A DNA stretch of 64,000 nucleotides from Pseudoxanthomonas sp. z9 (lineage in GTDB: Bacteria > Pseudomonadota > Gammaproteobacteria > Xanthomonadales > Xanthomonadaceae). Positions within the stretch are counted from its first letter, which is position 1, and each line of letters starts with the position of its first letter. Position numbers and translations under genes: made by a program. Shown piece by piece: positions 51,432 to 61,960 of this stretch. The DNA lies in the NCBI RefSeq assembly GCF_006542425.1, contig NZ_VFID01000012.1, positions 62,001 to 126,000 of the forward strand. Direction: 5' to 3'. Below the pieces are notes generated by a model. It searched no databases and was not told the origin of the DNA. It worked only from the letters and a program-made list of their open reading frames with translations.

Positions 51432-52478
51432 TCAGTCCGCCACCCGCACGACCAGCTTGCCGAAGTTGCGGCCCTGCAACAGGCCGGCGAACGCGGCCGG
51501 CGCCTGTTCCAGCCCGTCCACGACGTCCTCGCGCAGGCGGATGTCGCCGTTGGCGAGCCAGTCCCGCATGTCGCGGCGGAACGCTTCGAACCGATCCGCG
51601 TAGTGGTCCAGGATGATGAAGCCCTGCATGCGCACGCGCTTCTGCAGGATCGTCGCCAGCAGCTGGGGCCGCTGATCCACCGCGCCGGCGGCGTCGCGAT
51701 CGTTGTAGTGGGCGATGAAACCGCACACCGGCACGCGCGCGTGCAGGTTGAGCAGCGGCAGCACCGCGTCCAGCACTTCGCCACCGACGTTCTCGAAGTA
51801 CACGTCGATGCCGTCGGGACAGGCGGCGGCAAGATGTTCGGCCAGGTTTCCCTCGCGTCGATCCAGGCAGGCGTCGAAGCCCAGTGCCTCCACCGCGAAG
51901 CGGCACTTGTCCGGGCCGCCGGCGATGCCGACCACGCGCGCGCCTTTCAGCCTGGCGAGCTGGCCGACCACGGCGCCGACCGCGCCGGTCGCCGCGGCCA
52001 CCACCACCGTCTCGCCGGCACGCGGCTGGCCGATGTCGAGCAGGCCGACATAGGCGGTGAAACCGGGCATGCCCAGCCCGCCCAGGGCGAGTGACGGCTG
52101 TGGCAGGCCGTCCAGCGCGGCCAGATCGGATCCATCCGAGAGCACGTAGTCCTGCCAGCCGGCGTTGGCGAGCACGATCTGGCCTTCGCGGAAACCGGGA
52201 TGGCGCGAGGCCTCGACCCGGCTGACGGTGCCGCCGACGATCACGTCACCCAGCGCCAGCGGTGGCGCATAGCCCGGCCCGATCTCGTCCATCAGGTTGC
52301 GCATGTACGGATCCAGCGACAGGTGCAGCGTGCGCAGCAACATCTGTCCTTCGCCGGGAACGGGCACCGGTTCGTGGATCAGCCGGAAGTCGGTCGCCAA
52401 CGGCAGGCCGCGCGGACGCGCGGCCAGGGTGATGCGGCGGTTGAGCGGTGTTTCGGCGGAACGGGCGGGCAGGGACAT
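51432..52478 (-). CDS. NADP-dependent oxidoreductase (CurA/PTGR-type MDR)
   Basis: The 348-residue medium-chain reductase lacks zinc ligands and has the CurA/leukotriene-B4-dehydrogenase layout: RPRGLPLATDFRLIHEPVPVP at the start, LGMPGFTAYVGLLDIGQ, the NADPH-binding AATGAVGAVVGQLARLKGARVVGIAGG and DVYFENVGGEVLDAVLPLL. It reduces double bonds of alpha,beta-unsaturated carbonyls. It lies nine bases downstream of the MFS exporter gene on the same strand, so the two are a likely operon under the divergent AraC regulator. Reactive carbonyl detoxification is a plausible role. Confidence 0.93.
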   Translation of the reverse strand: MSLPARSAETPLNRRITLAARPRGLPLATDFRLIHEPVPVPGEGQMLLRTLHLSLDPYMRNLMDEIGPGYAPPLALGDVIVGGTVSRVEASRHPGFREGQIVLANAGWQDYVLSDGSDLAALDGLPQPSLALGGLGMPGFTAYVGLLDIGQPRAGETVVVAAATGAVGAVVGQLARLKGARVVGIAGGPDKCRFAVEALGFDACLDRREGNLAEHLAAACPDGIDVYFENVGGEVLDAVLPLLNLHARVPVCGFIAHYNDRDAAGAVDQRPQLLATILQKRVRMQGFIILDHYADRFEAFRRDMRDWLANGDIRLREDVVDGLEQAPAAFAGLLQGRNFGKLVVRVAD

Positions 52479-52487
52479 GCGGGAGGC

Positions 52488-53774
52488 TCAGTGGAAACCG
52501 GGACGGGAAGGCAGCGCTTCGTCCGCCAAGTCAGCCGGACGCGGGCCATGACGCAGGGTCAGCAGGGTGCCGAGCGTCATCATGACGACCGCGAACAGCG
52601 GACCGCCGATCGCGCCGACATGATCCACCAGCAGACCGCCGCCGATCGCGCCGGTGGCGATGGCGATCTGGAACGCGGCCACCAGCAGGCCGCCCGCGCC
52701 TTCGGCCTGATCCGGCGCGGCGCGGATGATCCAGATCTGGAAGCCGACCGGGAACGCGCCGAACGCGAAGCCCCACAGCGCGATGGCGACCGCGGTGACG
52801 ATCATCGAGTGACCGGCCAGCAGCAGGCCGATCGCCAGCAGCGCGATCAGGGTGCCGCCGAACACGATCGCGGTGCGCTCGCTGCGCCCGGCCAGGTAGC
52901 CGCCGGCGAAGTTGCCGAAGAAACCGCCGATGCCGTAGGCCAGCAGGATCGCCGAGATCGCGCCGACCGACAGGTGGGTGACGTTCTCCATCAGCGGGCG
53001 CAGGTAGGTGAAGCCGGCGAAGTGACCGGAGATCACCAGCAGCACCGCCAGCAGCGCCATGCGCACGCCCGGTCGGCCCAGCAACTGGCCGAGCACACGC
53101 AGATCCGGATTGGCCGTCGGCGGCAGCGCGGGCAGGGTGAAGATTTGCGCCAGCAGGGTGATCACGCTGACCACGCCGGCGGCGACGAACGCGCTGCGCC
53201 AGCCCCACAGTTCGCCCATCCACGCGCCCACCGGCGCGGCGCAGACGGTGGCGACCGAAACGCCGGTGAGGATGAACGACATCGCGCGCGGGAATTTCGA
53301 TTCCGGCACCAGTCGCATCGCCAGCGCGGCGGCCATCGACCAGAAGCCGCCCAGCGCCACGCCCAGCATCACCCGCGCGGTGAGCAACGGCCACAGGCTG
53401 TCGGCGACGACGGCCAGCGCGTTGGACAGCACCAGCAGCGTGGTCAGCGCCAGCATCACGTGCTTGCGATCGATGCGCCGGGTAAGCAGCGGAATCGACG
53501 GCGCGGCGACGGCGCCGACCAGGGCGGTGGCGGTGACGGTCTGCCCGGCCGCGCCTTCGCTGATGGACAGGTCGGAGGCCAGCGCGGTGAGCAGGCTGGC
53601 CGGCAGGAATTCGGCGGTGACCAGGCCGAACACGCCCAGCGCCAGCGCGCCCACGGCGGCCCAGCGGGTGGGAATCTCGTCGCTGGCGACGGCCGGGGAA
53701 GCGATCTCGGCGGTGGAACCGGGCGCGTCCAGCAGGCCGTCGGCGGTGCAGTCGGAACAGGAGGAGGAAGACAC
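52488..53774 (-). CDS. MFS exporter, AraJ/SotB-like DHA1 family
   Basis: The 428-residue transporter has an unusual 35-residue soluble start with CSDC, then 12 membrane helices. The core begins RWAAVGALALGVFGLVTAEFLPASLLTALASDLSISEGAAGQ, which with TARVMLGVALGGFWSMAAALAMRLVP places it in the AraJ/SotB/NepI group of sugar, drug or nucleoside exporters. The AraC gene is divergent across a 76-base gap, so control by that regulator is likely. The substrate is unknown. Confidence 0.9.
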   Translation of the reverse strand: MSSSSCSDCTADGLLDAPGSTAEIASPAVASDEIPTRWAAVGALALGVFGLVTAEFLPASLLTALASDLSISEGAAGQTVTATALVGAVAAPSIPLLTRRIDRKHVMLALTTLLVLSNALAVVADSLWPLLTARVMLGVALGGFWSMAAALAMRLVPESKFPRAMSFILTGVSVATVCAAPVGAWMGELWGWRSAFVAAGVVSVITLLAQIFTLPALPPTANPDLRVLGQLLGRPGVRMALLAVLLVISGHFAGFTYLRPLMENVTHLSVGAISAILLAYGIGGFFGNFAGGYLAGRSERTAIVFGGTLIALLAIGLLLAGHSMIVTAVAIALWGFAFGAFPVGFQIWIIRAAPDQAEGAGGLLVAAFQIAIATGAIGGGLLVDHVGAIGGPLFAVVMMTLGTLLTLRHGPRPADLADEALPSRPGFH

Positions 53775-53850
53775 GGGGGAGGGAATCCGGGGGGAGCGGA
53801 TAGGCAGATTAGGCGTATGATGCTGGCGTTTCCATGCCGGAAAGACCGAT

Positions 53851-54897
53851 ATGCTTGCTCATTCGTCCAGGAGTCGGAACCCTGTCGCCCCACGCGGCGA
53901 GACGGAAGCGCCGGCTGGCGGACGCGACATGCTGACCCGGGTCCTGCTCGACCTGCGCCTGGACGGCGTCGAATACGGCCGCTGCGTGATGCAGGCGCCG
54001 TGGGCGATCGCCTTTCCCGCCAGCCGCGAGGCGCGCTTTCATTTCGTCGCCCGGGGCGGCTGCTGGCTGAAGCTGCCAGACGCGGACTGGGTGCGCCTGA
54101 ACGCAGGCGACGCGGTGCTGCTGCCGCGTGGTGGTTTCCATGTGCTGGCCAGCGCGCCGGACGTACCGACGATGGACATCGACGCGCTGGCGCGGGTGCC
54201 GGTGTCGGAGAACATCTACCTGGTCAAGACCGAACACGATGGCGACGCCGATCCGGACGCCAGCACCGTGATGTTCTGCGGCAGCCTGCGCTTCAACCTG
54301 GATCCGTTGCATCCGCTGCTGGCGATGATGCCGGACATGATGCGTGCCGGCGAACTGGCGCAGCGCGATCCCACCGTGCCGGCGATGCTGGAGGCGATGG
54401 AGCGCGAAGTCGCGCTGGATCGCATCGGCGCGTGCGGCATCCTGGCCCGGCTCGCCGACGTGCTGGCCGCCAGCATCATCCGCGCGTGGGTGGAATGCGG
54501 GTGCAGCGATTCCTCGGGCTGGATCGCCGCCGTGCACTGCCCGTCGATTGGCAAGGTGGTCGCCGCCATCCACGCCGAACCCGAACGCGACTGGACGGTG
54601 CCGGAACTGGCCGGCCTGATGGGGGCGTCGCGCTCCCGCTTCGCCGAAGCCTTCACCCGCACGCTGGGGGAAACGCCGGCGCGCTATGTCGCGCGGATCA
54701 AGATGTTCCAGGCGCGACGCTGGATCGCGCAGGAAGGCATGCGGGTGGCGGTGGCGGCCAATCGCCTGGGCTACGACTCCGAAGCCTCATTCAGCCGCGC
54801 GTTCAAGCGCATCATCGGCCAGTCGCCCGGCGCGCTGCGCAGCGAGCACCTGCATCCGCGCCCCCGCGCGGCGTTCGCGGCACACGCACCGCGTTGA
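53851..54897 (+). CDS. AraC-family regulator with cupin-type sensor domain
   Basis: The 348-residue regulator has an N-terminal AraC_binding-type cupin (LDGVEYGRCVMQAPWAIAFPASREARFHFVARGGCWLKLPD, LNAGDAVLLPRGGFHVLASAP, in part) and a C-terminal pair of helix-turn-helix units (DWTVPELAGLMGASRSRFAEAFTRTLGETPARYVARIKMFQARRWI and VAVAANRLGYDSEASFSRAFKRIIGQSPGALR, in part). The start is either ATG 53851, with ggaaag upstream, or ATG 53929, which gives the usual family start MLTRVLLDLRLDGVEYGRC. It is divergent from the MFS-CurA operon, which it probably controls in response to an effector. Confidence 0.93.
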   Translation: MLAHSSRSRNPVAPRGETEAPAGGRDMLTRVLLDLRLDGVEYGRCVMQAPWAIAFPASREARFHFVARGGCWLKLPDADWVRLNAGDAVLLPRGGFHVLASAPDVPTMDIDALARVPVSENIYLVKTEHDGDADPDASTVMFCGSLRFNLDPLHPLLAMMPDMMRAGELAQRDPTVPAMLEAMEREVALDRIGACGILARLADVLAASIIRAWVECGCSDSSGWIAAVHCPSIGKVVAAIHAEPERDWTVPELAGLMGASRSRFAEAFTRTLGETPARYVARIKMFQARRWIAQEGMRVAVAANRLGYDSEASFSRAFKRIIGQSPGALRSEHLHPRPRAAFAAHAPR

Positions 54898-54927
54898 TCC
54901 TCGCGCGGTGCGTCGTGCCGTTGCCCA

Positions 54928-55890
54928 TCAGCGCTTGCTTGCGTCGTCCGGAGTCTGTTCGAGGATCCGGCGCACCGCGTCGACGACCACCGCAGGATTC
55001 TCATACGGGATGACGTGGCCGGTGTTTTCCGCGACGACCATGACGCCGCGCGTGGACAAGGCCGCCAGATCTTCCTGCCACTCGCGCCACTGGAGATCTT
55101 CCGCGCTCGGTGGCGTCTCGGTCTTGCCGCGCCGGATCACCGCCAGCGGCAGATCGCCAAGGGTGCCGTAACCCCGCGCCTGCTGCATGGCGGCGGGCAC
55201 GCGATCGAGGGCTTCGTACTCCTGCTTCACCGTGGCCAGCACGCGCGGCAGGAAGGCGATCACGATGTCGGGCTCGACATCGGCAGGCAGCGGCACCACC
55301 GGTCCGTCGCCCTGCGCCTTCTTCAGGCCCGCGTCGATCTCCGCCGCCAGTCCCGCGCGGAACCGTGCCGCGGCCGGAGTGAACAGATACGGCTCGGGAC
55401 TGGCGTCCACCAGCACCAGGCCGGCGACTTCTTCAGGGTATTCCCGCGCGTACAGCCGCGCCAGCAGGCCGCCGACGGAATGGCCGACGATCACCAGCGG
55501 CGTCCGCAGTTGCTTGGCGGCGATCAGGGCATGCAGATCCGCCACCATGTCCTGTTGCGTGCGCGGTCCGGACACCGGATCGCTCCAGCCCAGTCCCGCA
55601 CGGTCGTAGGTGCACGCGCGGGCGAACGGCGCGACCGCGTCCTGCACCTTGGAAAAGCCGGAACGCGCGGTGTACTGCGACAGTCCCGCTTCGAAGATCA
55701 CCGCAGGTCCGGCCGCGTCGCCCTTGCAATGCAGGTGCAGTCGGCGGCCGCCGATATCGACGAGTTCGCCGGGTGCCGGTGGCGGCACGAATGTGGCGGG
55801 CGGCGCGGCGGTTTCTTCCGCGAAAACGAGGTTGGCCAGGCCCAGGTTGGCCGGAATCAGGGCGAGCGAAAGCAGACACGCGCGAAGCAT
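54928..55890 (-). CDS. Exported alpha/beta-hydrolase
   Basis: The 320-residue protein has a signal peptide (residues 1 to about 24, ANLVFAEE) and an alpha/beta-hydrolase domain with nucleophile Ser in VIVGHSVGGLLARLYA, ARACTYDRAGLGWSDP, and catalytic His in ENTGHVIPYENP. Proteins of this type are secreted or periplasmic esterases or epoxide-hydrolase-like enzymes of unknown substrate. It is convergent with the AraC gene and lies 76 bases after the HAAS gene stop on the same strand, possibly in a separate unit. Confidence 0.87.
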   Translation of the reverse strand: MLRACLLSLALIPANLGLANLVFAEETAAPPATFVPPPAPGELVDIGGRRLHLHCKGDAAGPAVIFEAGLSQYTARSGFSKVQDAVAPFARACTYDRAGLGWSDPVSGPRTQQDMVADLHALIAAKQLRTPLVIVGHSVGGLLARLYAREYPEEVAGLVLVDASPEPYLFTPAAARFRAGLAAEIDAGLKKAQGDGPVVPLPADVEPDIVIAFLPRVLATVKQEYEALDRVPAAMQQARGYGTLGDLPLAVIRRGKTETPPSAEDLQWREWQEDLAALSTRGVMVVAENTGHVIPYENPAVVVDAVRRILEQTPDDASKR

Positions 55891-55966
55891 GGCGGAACTC
55901 CTTGCGAGGTATGTGGAGGCCGGCGGTGCCGGCGGTCGGGTCAGCCGGCGATGTCGGCCGGCTGGG

Positions 55967-56878
55967 TCAGCGGGTGAGTGCGGGCAACTGGATGCGGGTG
56001 CGGCGGCGGTGCACGCGAATCGCCAGGTCGACCACCATGAAGACGACGATCAGTGCCAGCACGCCGCGTGCGCCCTGATCGGTCGGCGTGGCCAGGAACA
56101 TGCGGCCGGCGGCGATCCACCAGGCCAGCAGCGCGATGAACGCCGCGCTGGACACGATCTCCAGCTTGCGCATGAGTGGCGACCAGCGACCCTGCAGCAG
56201 CACGACCGCCAGGATCGCGAAGCTGGCCGCCCACATTGGCAGTACCGGCCAGGCGCGCATCCGCAGGAAATCCGGATCCAGCGCCAGCACCTGCGGCAAC
56301 GCGCCGGGCAGGTGGGGTGTGAGCCACGGCAGCGAAATCACCACGGTCGCGCCGATCGCGAACCACACCAGGCCGAAGGCGAGCGCACCGCGATTGACGC
56401 GTTCCGGATCGACCGATCGTGGCCGCCAGCGTGGCTTGAACCAGCCGCGGTGTCGCAGCCACGCCGCGAGCAGGGTGAACATGATCATGAAACCCGGCCA
56501 CCAGAACGCGCCAAGACCCGGGCCCAGCCACCAGCCAGCCGGCGACAGGCGGCCGTCGAACACATGCGGCAGGCTCAGCGCCCATTGCAACACCAGGCCG
56601 ATCACCGCGAGCAGGGTGAAGCCACGGGCCTGTTCCGGCGGAATGATCACCGGGCCCGGCGGGCGATAGCGCGCGGCCACCTCGGCTGGCGTGCCGAATT
56701 CCCGCAGCAGCGCCAGCACCATCGCATCGTCGGCGGCGCGGCCTTCATTGCCGGCGCGCTCGGCCAGCATCTCGGCCAGCAGTCCGCGCAGCTCCAGGCC
56801 GATTTCATTGCGCTCGCCCGCGGGCAGGCGGCGCATCACATCGATCACGTAGGCATCGATCACGTCATTCGGATTCAT
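55967..56878 (-). CDS. HAAS-domain membrane protein (PadR-associated)
   Basis: The 303-residue protein has an N-terminal HAAS/DUF1700-type helical domain (VIDAYVIDVMRRLPAGERNEIGLELRGLLAEML...LREFGTPAEVAARYRPPGP, in part) and six membrane helices. HAAS proteins are typically encoded with a PadR regulator and may act as its membrane-linked effector or transporter partner. The ATG overlaps the PadR stop (ATGA), so the two are translationally coupled. No transport motif is visible. Confidence 0.88.
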   Translation of the reverse strand: MNPNDVIDAYVIDVMRRLPAGERNEIGLELRGLLAEMLAERAGNEGRAADDAMVLALLREFGTPAEVAARYRPPGPVIIPPEQARGFTLLAVIGLVLQWALSLPHVFDGRLSPAGWWLGPGLGAFWWPGFMIMFTLLAAWLRHRGWFKPRWRPRSVDPERVNRGALAFGLVWFAIGATVVISLPWLTPHLPGALPQVLALDPDFLRMRAWPVLPMWAASFAILAVVLLQGRWSPLMRKLEIVSSAAFIALLAWWIAAGRMFLATPTDQGARGVLALIVVFMVVDLAIRVHRRRTRIQLPALTR

Positions 56879-57222
56879 TTCCCGTCCCCTTGCAGCAGTC
56901 CACCCATGGTCCCGACCAGCGAATCCCAATAGGCCTTCAATTCGGCGAGCATCGCCTCGCCCGCGTCGTTCAAGCGGTAGTAGCGGCGTGGTGGACCGTC
57001 CTCGATCCGCCACTCCGAGGCCAGCACCCCCTGGCCCTCCAGGCGTCGCAGCAGCGGATACAGCGTGCCTTCCTCGATCGGCATGCCGCGCTGGGCCAGC
57101 GCCTGCCGCAGCGAATAGCCGTACTGGAACTCGCGCAGCTGCGACAGCACCGCCAGCACCAGCACGCCGCGCCGCAGCTCCAGTTCCAGCTTGGATCCCG
57201 GGTTGTCGCGTGCTTCCACCAT
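56875..57222 (-). CDS. PadR-family transcriptional regulator
   Basis: The 115-residue regulator has the PadR winged helix: LRRGVLVLAVLSQLREFQYGYSLRQALAQRGMPIEEGTLYPLLRRLEGQGVLASEWRIEDGPPRRYYRLNDAG (quoted in part), followed by a short dimerisation helix. ATG 57222 is chosen as it has ggggtgg upstream; longer frames would cross the operator. It is coupled to the HAAS gene and faces the adaptor-ABC operon across a 218-base gap that contains a palindrome matching PadR sites. Confidence 0.92.
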   Translation of the reverse strand: MVEARDNPGSKLELELRRGVLVLAVLSQLREFQYGYSLRQALAQRGMPIEEGTLYPLLRRLEGQGVLASEWRIEDGPPRRYYRLNDAGEAMLAELKAYWDSLVGTMGGLLQGDGK

Positions 57223-57250
57223 GTTCCACCCCGTAAAGTTTGGAAAACAG

Positions 57251-57269
57251 TACTTTGTGCCACACAGTA
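57251..57269 (-). promoter_or_regulatory. PadR operator candidate
   Basis: TACTGTGTGGCACAAAGTA (minus strand) is an imperfect palindrome whose half-sites agree in eight of nine positions (TACTGTGTG / TACTTTGTG). The TACT...AGTA ends resemble published PadR-family sites. It lies 28-47 bases before the PadR start, so autorepression is likely; the adaptor operon start at 57441 is 170 bases away on the other strand. Confidence 0.6.
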
Positions 57270-57440
57270 TGTAAATCCCGGGAAGCAACTCGCCGACGAA
57301 CGGCGGCAGGACGCCCGGTGGCGGACGCCGAACGTACGAAAACGGACAGGCCGGCGTGCCAAGGGTGGAAAGAATCTTTCACTGAATCAATCAGTTGAGT
57401 GCGTGTCGAGATTGGCACGTGCCATGCTCTTCAAAGGGAC

Positions 57441-58691
57441 ATGGATATCGCCCGCCCCCAGACCCGCTCCGTTTCCCGCCGTCGCCTGTTGCTCATCGGC
57501 GGTCCGACCCTGTTCCTGGCGGCGCTCGCCGCCGTCGCCATCCTCGGCGTGGGCCAGGCCGCGCCCAAGGTCGAACGCGGCAGCCTGTGGATCGGCGATG
57601 CCGAGCGCGGCGACATGGTCCGCGAAATCCGCGCGACCGGCACGCTGGTACCGCGCGACATCCGCTGGATTACCGCCGGCGCGGTCGCCACGCTGGAGCA
57701 GGTACTGGTGCAGCCCGGCAGCCGGGTGGGCGCCGACACGGCAATCCTGCGCATGGTCAATCCGGAGCTGACCGCCAACCTGGAAAAAGCCGAAGCGGCG
57801 CTGGCGGGCGCGGAAGCCGAAGTCGCCTCGGTGCGCACGTCGCTGGCTTCGCAATTGCTGGACCAGCAGGCGCAGCAAGCGCAGGCGGAGTCGGAATGGC
57901 GCATCGCCGAGGTCAAGGCGCAGGCCTACGAACGCGCGCACGCCGCCGGAGTGATGTCGAAGATCGATCTACGCCAGGCGCAGATCACCGAGACCACCCA
58001 GCAGGGACGCGCGGAAATCGAAACCCGGCGCGTGTCCGCGTTCCGCCAGAACATGGCCGCGCAACTGCGCGCGGCGCAGGCGCGGCGCGACGAAGCCGCC
58101 AGCACACTGGCGATCGCGCGCCAGCAGGTCGCGGCGCTGGACGTGCGCGCCGGCAGCGACGGCATCCTCCAGCAGATCGACGTCGAACCGGGCCAGCAGG
58201 TCACCGTCGGCGCCAAGCTCGCACGGGTGGCGCGTCCGGATGATCTGATCGCTCGCCTGCAGGTACCGGAAGTGCTGGCCAAGGATCTGTCGCTGGATCT
58301 GGCGGTGAGCGTGGACACCCGCAACGGCGTGGTGGAAGGCCGGCTCACCCGCATCGATCCGGCGGTGCGCAACGGCAGCGTGACCATCGACGTGGATCTG
58401 GGACGCAAGCTGCCCCCTGGCGCGCGTCCGGATCTGTCGGTCGACGGCCGCATCCGCCTGGGCGTGCTGCGCGATGTCGTCAGCATTCCGCGCCCGGCGC
58501 TGGCCGTGCCCGGCAGTCCCGGCACCCTGTTCGTGCTGGACGGCGATGGCGAGGCCCGCCAGACCGCGGTGCGCTTTGGCGCCGCTTCCAGCGATCGCAT
58601 CGAAATCCGCAGCGGTCTTCGCCCCGGCGACCGCGCCGTGCTTTCCGACACCAGCCAGTGGGCGCAGTACCCGCGACTGCGTTTACGCTGA
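57441..58691 (+). CDS. Periplasmic adaptor (HlyD/MacA family)
   Basis: The 416-residue membrane fusion protein has an N-terminal membrane helix (LLLIGGPTLFLAALAAVAILGVG), lipoyl halves (EVLVQPGSRVGADTAILRM-like and LDVRAGSDGILQQIDVEPGQQVTVGAKLARV), a coiled-coil hairpin of about 100 residues (ANLEKAEAALAGAEAEVASVRTSLAS and QARRDEAASTLAIARQQ), a beta-barrel and a C-terminal membrane-proximal domain. It is the adaptor of the following ABC transporter, linking the permease to an outer-membrane exit or acting as an accessory. ATG 57441 is chosen for its signal-anchor start. A cluster with ATPase and permease 18 bases and 15 residues away follows. Confidence 0.9.
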   Translation: MDIARPQTRSVSRRRLLLIGGPTLFLAALAAVAILGVGQAAPKVERGSLWIGDAERGDMVREIRATGTLVPRDIRWITAGAVATLEQVLVQPGSRVGADTAILRMVNPELTANLEKAEAALAGAEAEVASVRTSLASQLLDQQAQQAQAESEWRIAEVKAQAYERAHAAGVMSKIDLRQAQITETTQQGRAEIETRRVSAFRQNMAAQLRAAQARRDEAASTLAIARQQVAALDVRAGSDGILQQIDVEPGQQVTVGAKLARVARPDDLIARLQVPEVLAKDLSLDLAVSVDTRNGVVEGRLTRIDPAVRNGSVTIDVDLGRKLPPGARPDLSVDGRIRLGVLRDVVSIPRPALAVPGSPGTLFVLDGDGEARQTAVRFGAASSDRIEIRSGLRPGDRAVLSDTSQWAQYPRLRLR

Positions 58692-58709
58692 CCTTTCCCA
58701 GGAGCCCCG

Positions 58710-59479
<770 letters not shown>

Positions 59480-59483
<4 letters not shown>

Positions 59484-61924
59484 GCGTCGCCATCCTCTGG
59501 AACGAGGCGCGCCAGTCCTGGCGCGGCCTGCTGCGTCGCCCCGGCTACCTGCTGCTGGCGGTGCTGACCCTGGCGCTGGGCGTGGCGACCACAACGGCGG
59601 TGTTCTCGCTGCTGGACCAGGCGCTGTTGAAGCCGCTGCCGTTTCCGCAGCCGGATCGGCTGGTCACCCTCGGCCAGTACTTCGACGGCGAGCGCAACTC
59701 GGCCGCGCCCGGGTACTACGCGCCGGTGCGGCGCATGCGCAGCTTTGCCTCGACCGGCATGCTGCGGAGCTGGGCGATCAACACCAACATCGCGCGCGGC
59801 GACGAGGGGCGTGTGGTCGGATCCCTGCGCGTGGATCGCGGTTTCCTGGAAACGCTGGGCCTGCCGATGGCGCTGGGTCGCAACTTCAACGCCGAGGAGG
59901 ATCGGGTGAACGGCCCGCAGGCGGTCATCCTCAGCCATGCGTTCTGGACGCAGTACTACGGCGCCGATCCCGCCGCGATCGGCCAGACCCTGCAGGTGGA
60001 AGGACGTGCCGCCCAGGTGGTCGGCGTGCTGCCGGCCGCGTTCCGCTGGCCGGTGCAATTCGACATCCTGCTGTCGATGCAGCCGGATTTGGCCAGCACC
60101 AACCTGTCCACCAACGAACAGATCATCGCCCGGATCAAGCCCGGCATCAGCGTGGCCGAAGCCTCGGCGGAAACCGGCGCGGTGCTCGGGGCGCTCCTCC
60201 GCCAGAACCCGCGGATGACCGAGGAATGGCGGCGCCATCTGCTCGAATTCCCGCCCAATGCGCTGCCGCTGAAGGGCAGCGTGTTCGCCTCGCGCACGGG
60301 CAATACGCTGTGGCTGTTCTTCGGCGCGGGCGCGTGCGTGCTGCTGATCGCCGCGATCAACCTGGCCAGCCTGATGCTGCTGCGCGCGCTGGGCCGCAGC
60401 CATGACAGCGCGGTGCGCCTCGCGCTTGGCGCGCCACTGGCGCGGTTGGGCCTGCCGGCGCTGGCCGAGGGCCTGTTGATCGGGCTGTGCGGTGCGCTGG
60501 TCGGCATCGCGCTGGCCTGGCTGGGCCTGCGCCTGATGGCCGGTTGGGTGCCACCGGAATGGATCCGCGGCGAAGCGGCCGCGTTGACCGGCGCCAGCGT
60601 GGGTTTCGCACTGCTCGCCGGTGCGGCCACCGCGTTGCTGGCGTCCGTGCTGGGACTGTTGCGCGTGCGCGGCCTGCAACTCACCCGCGAACTGGTCGGC
60701 GGCGGACGCGCGGGCTGGAGCCGAGGCGCCGGCAGGCTCGGCCGCGGCCTGGTGATCGCGCAGGTGGTGGTGGCGGTGGTGTTGCTGATGGGTGCCGCGC
60801 TGTTCACCCGCACCCTGCAGCGATTGTCGGAGGTGCCGATGGGCTTCGAGAGCCGCGCGGTCACCATCTTCAGCCTGGCGCCGATCCGCGAACGCCACGC
60901 CGAAGTCGGTTCGATGGTCGAGCAGACCGATCGCATCGTCGAGCGGCTGCGGCGGTTGCCCGGGATCGCCCATGTCGGGGCGGGCAGCAACCCGCCCACG
61001 GCCACCCAATTGAACTGGAGCTACGTGCTGCCGGATGGACGCTCGATCAGCGCGCAGTACCGCTTCATGACGCCGGATTTCTTCAATGTGTTCGGCATGC
61101 CGGTGCTCGCCGGCCGCGGGATTGGCGAACAGGATACCGCCGGCGCCGAGCGCATCTGCGTGGTCAGCGCCGCGTTCGCGCGCCAGTACCTGGGTGATGC
61201 GCCGCTGGGAAAAATCGTCGCCATCGAGGACGACGGCGAGGATCGGCGCGTACCGATGCGGGTGGTCGGCGTGGTGGGCGACGTGCGCCAGTTCGGCCCG
61301 GCCGAGCCGGCGCCCCCAATCGTCTACACCCCGCTGGCGCAGCTGTCCCCGGGCGCCTGGCGGATCATCCGCGGATTCGGTGGCCTGACCTACGCGTTGC
61401 AGTCGCGTGCCGGCAACACGGGTGGAAACGCCGAACGGGCCCTGCGCGAGGCGATTGCCGAGGTCGCGCCGCAGCAGCCGATTTCCGATCTGGACGCGAT
61501 GGACGCGGTGGTCGCCTCCACTACCAGCGACCAGAAGCTCAACCTGCTGCTGGTGGGCCTGTTCGCCGGCCTGGCGCTGCTGTTGGCGGCGGTGGGCCTG
61601 TACGCGGTGATGGCCACCGCGGTGGCCGCGCGCCGGCACGAATTCGGCGTGCGCGCCGCACTTGGCGCCGCGCCGCGCCGGCTGCTGCGGCAGGTGCTGC
61701 GCGAGGCCGGCCTGCAAATTGCCATCGGCCTGCTGGCGGGACTGGGCATCGCGATGGCGATGTCGCGGTTCCTGCAGCGCTACCTGTTCGAGGTGCAGGT
61801 GGCGGACCCGCTGGCGATCGGCGCGGTGGTGGCGGCGCTGGCGCTGGCCGGCCTGGTGGCGGCGTTGTCGCCGGCGCTGCGGGCGGCGCGGGTGCCGCCG
61901 ATGCAGGCGCTGCGCAATGAATAG
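59480..61924 (+). CDS. Large FtsX/MacB-type ABC permease (ADOP-like)
   Basis: The 814-residue permease is built from two FtsX/MacB_PCD units: an N-terminal helix (YLLLAVLTLALGVATTTAVFSLLD) and periplasmic core domain with membrane helices near residues 280-420, then a second periplasmic region and helices at the C-terminus (LLLVGLFAGLALLLAAVGLYAVMATAVAARRHEFGVRAALGAAP, in part). This duplicated layout matches the 'ADOP' permeases that work with MacB-like ATPases. GTG 59480 overlaps the ATPase stop. Such systems export peptides or lipophilic substrates or act as mechanotransmission machines; the substrate is unknown. It is followed by a response regulator. Confidence 0.92.
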
Positions 61925-61947
61925 CGCCCGCGCTCCGGCGCGGACGC

Positions 61948-61960
61948 TAGACTGGCGGTG
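61948..61960 (+). promoter_or_regulatory. -10 element immediately before the response-regulator gene (leaderless candidate)
   Basis: TAGACT at 61948-61953 fits the TANNNT -10 pattern and is separated from ATG 61961 by seven bases (ggcggtg). The usual ribosome-binding site is absent. A GTG just before the ATG gives an alternative start at 61958. Confidence 0.4.

Noticed and set aside
52200-55013. Plus-strand frame of 937 residues over the CurA-like, MFS and AraC genes
   Set aside because: Composition is Arg/Gly/Gln-rich and it runs antisense or out of frame to three clear genes.
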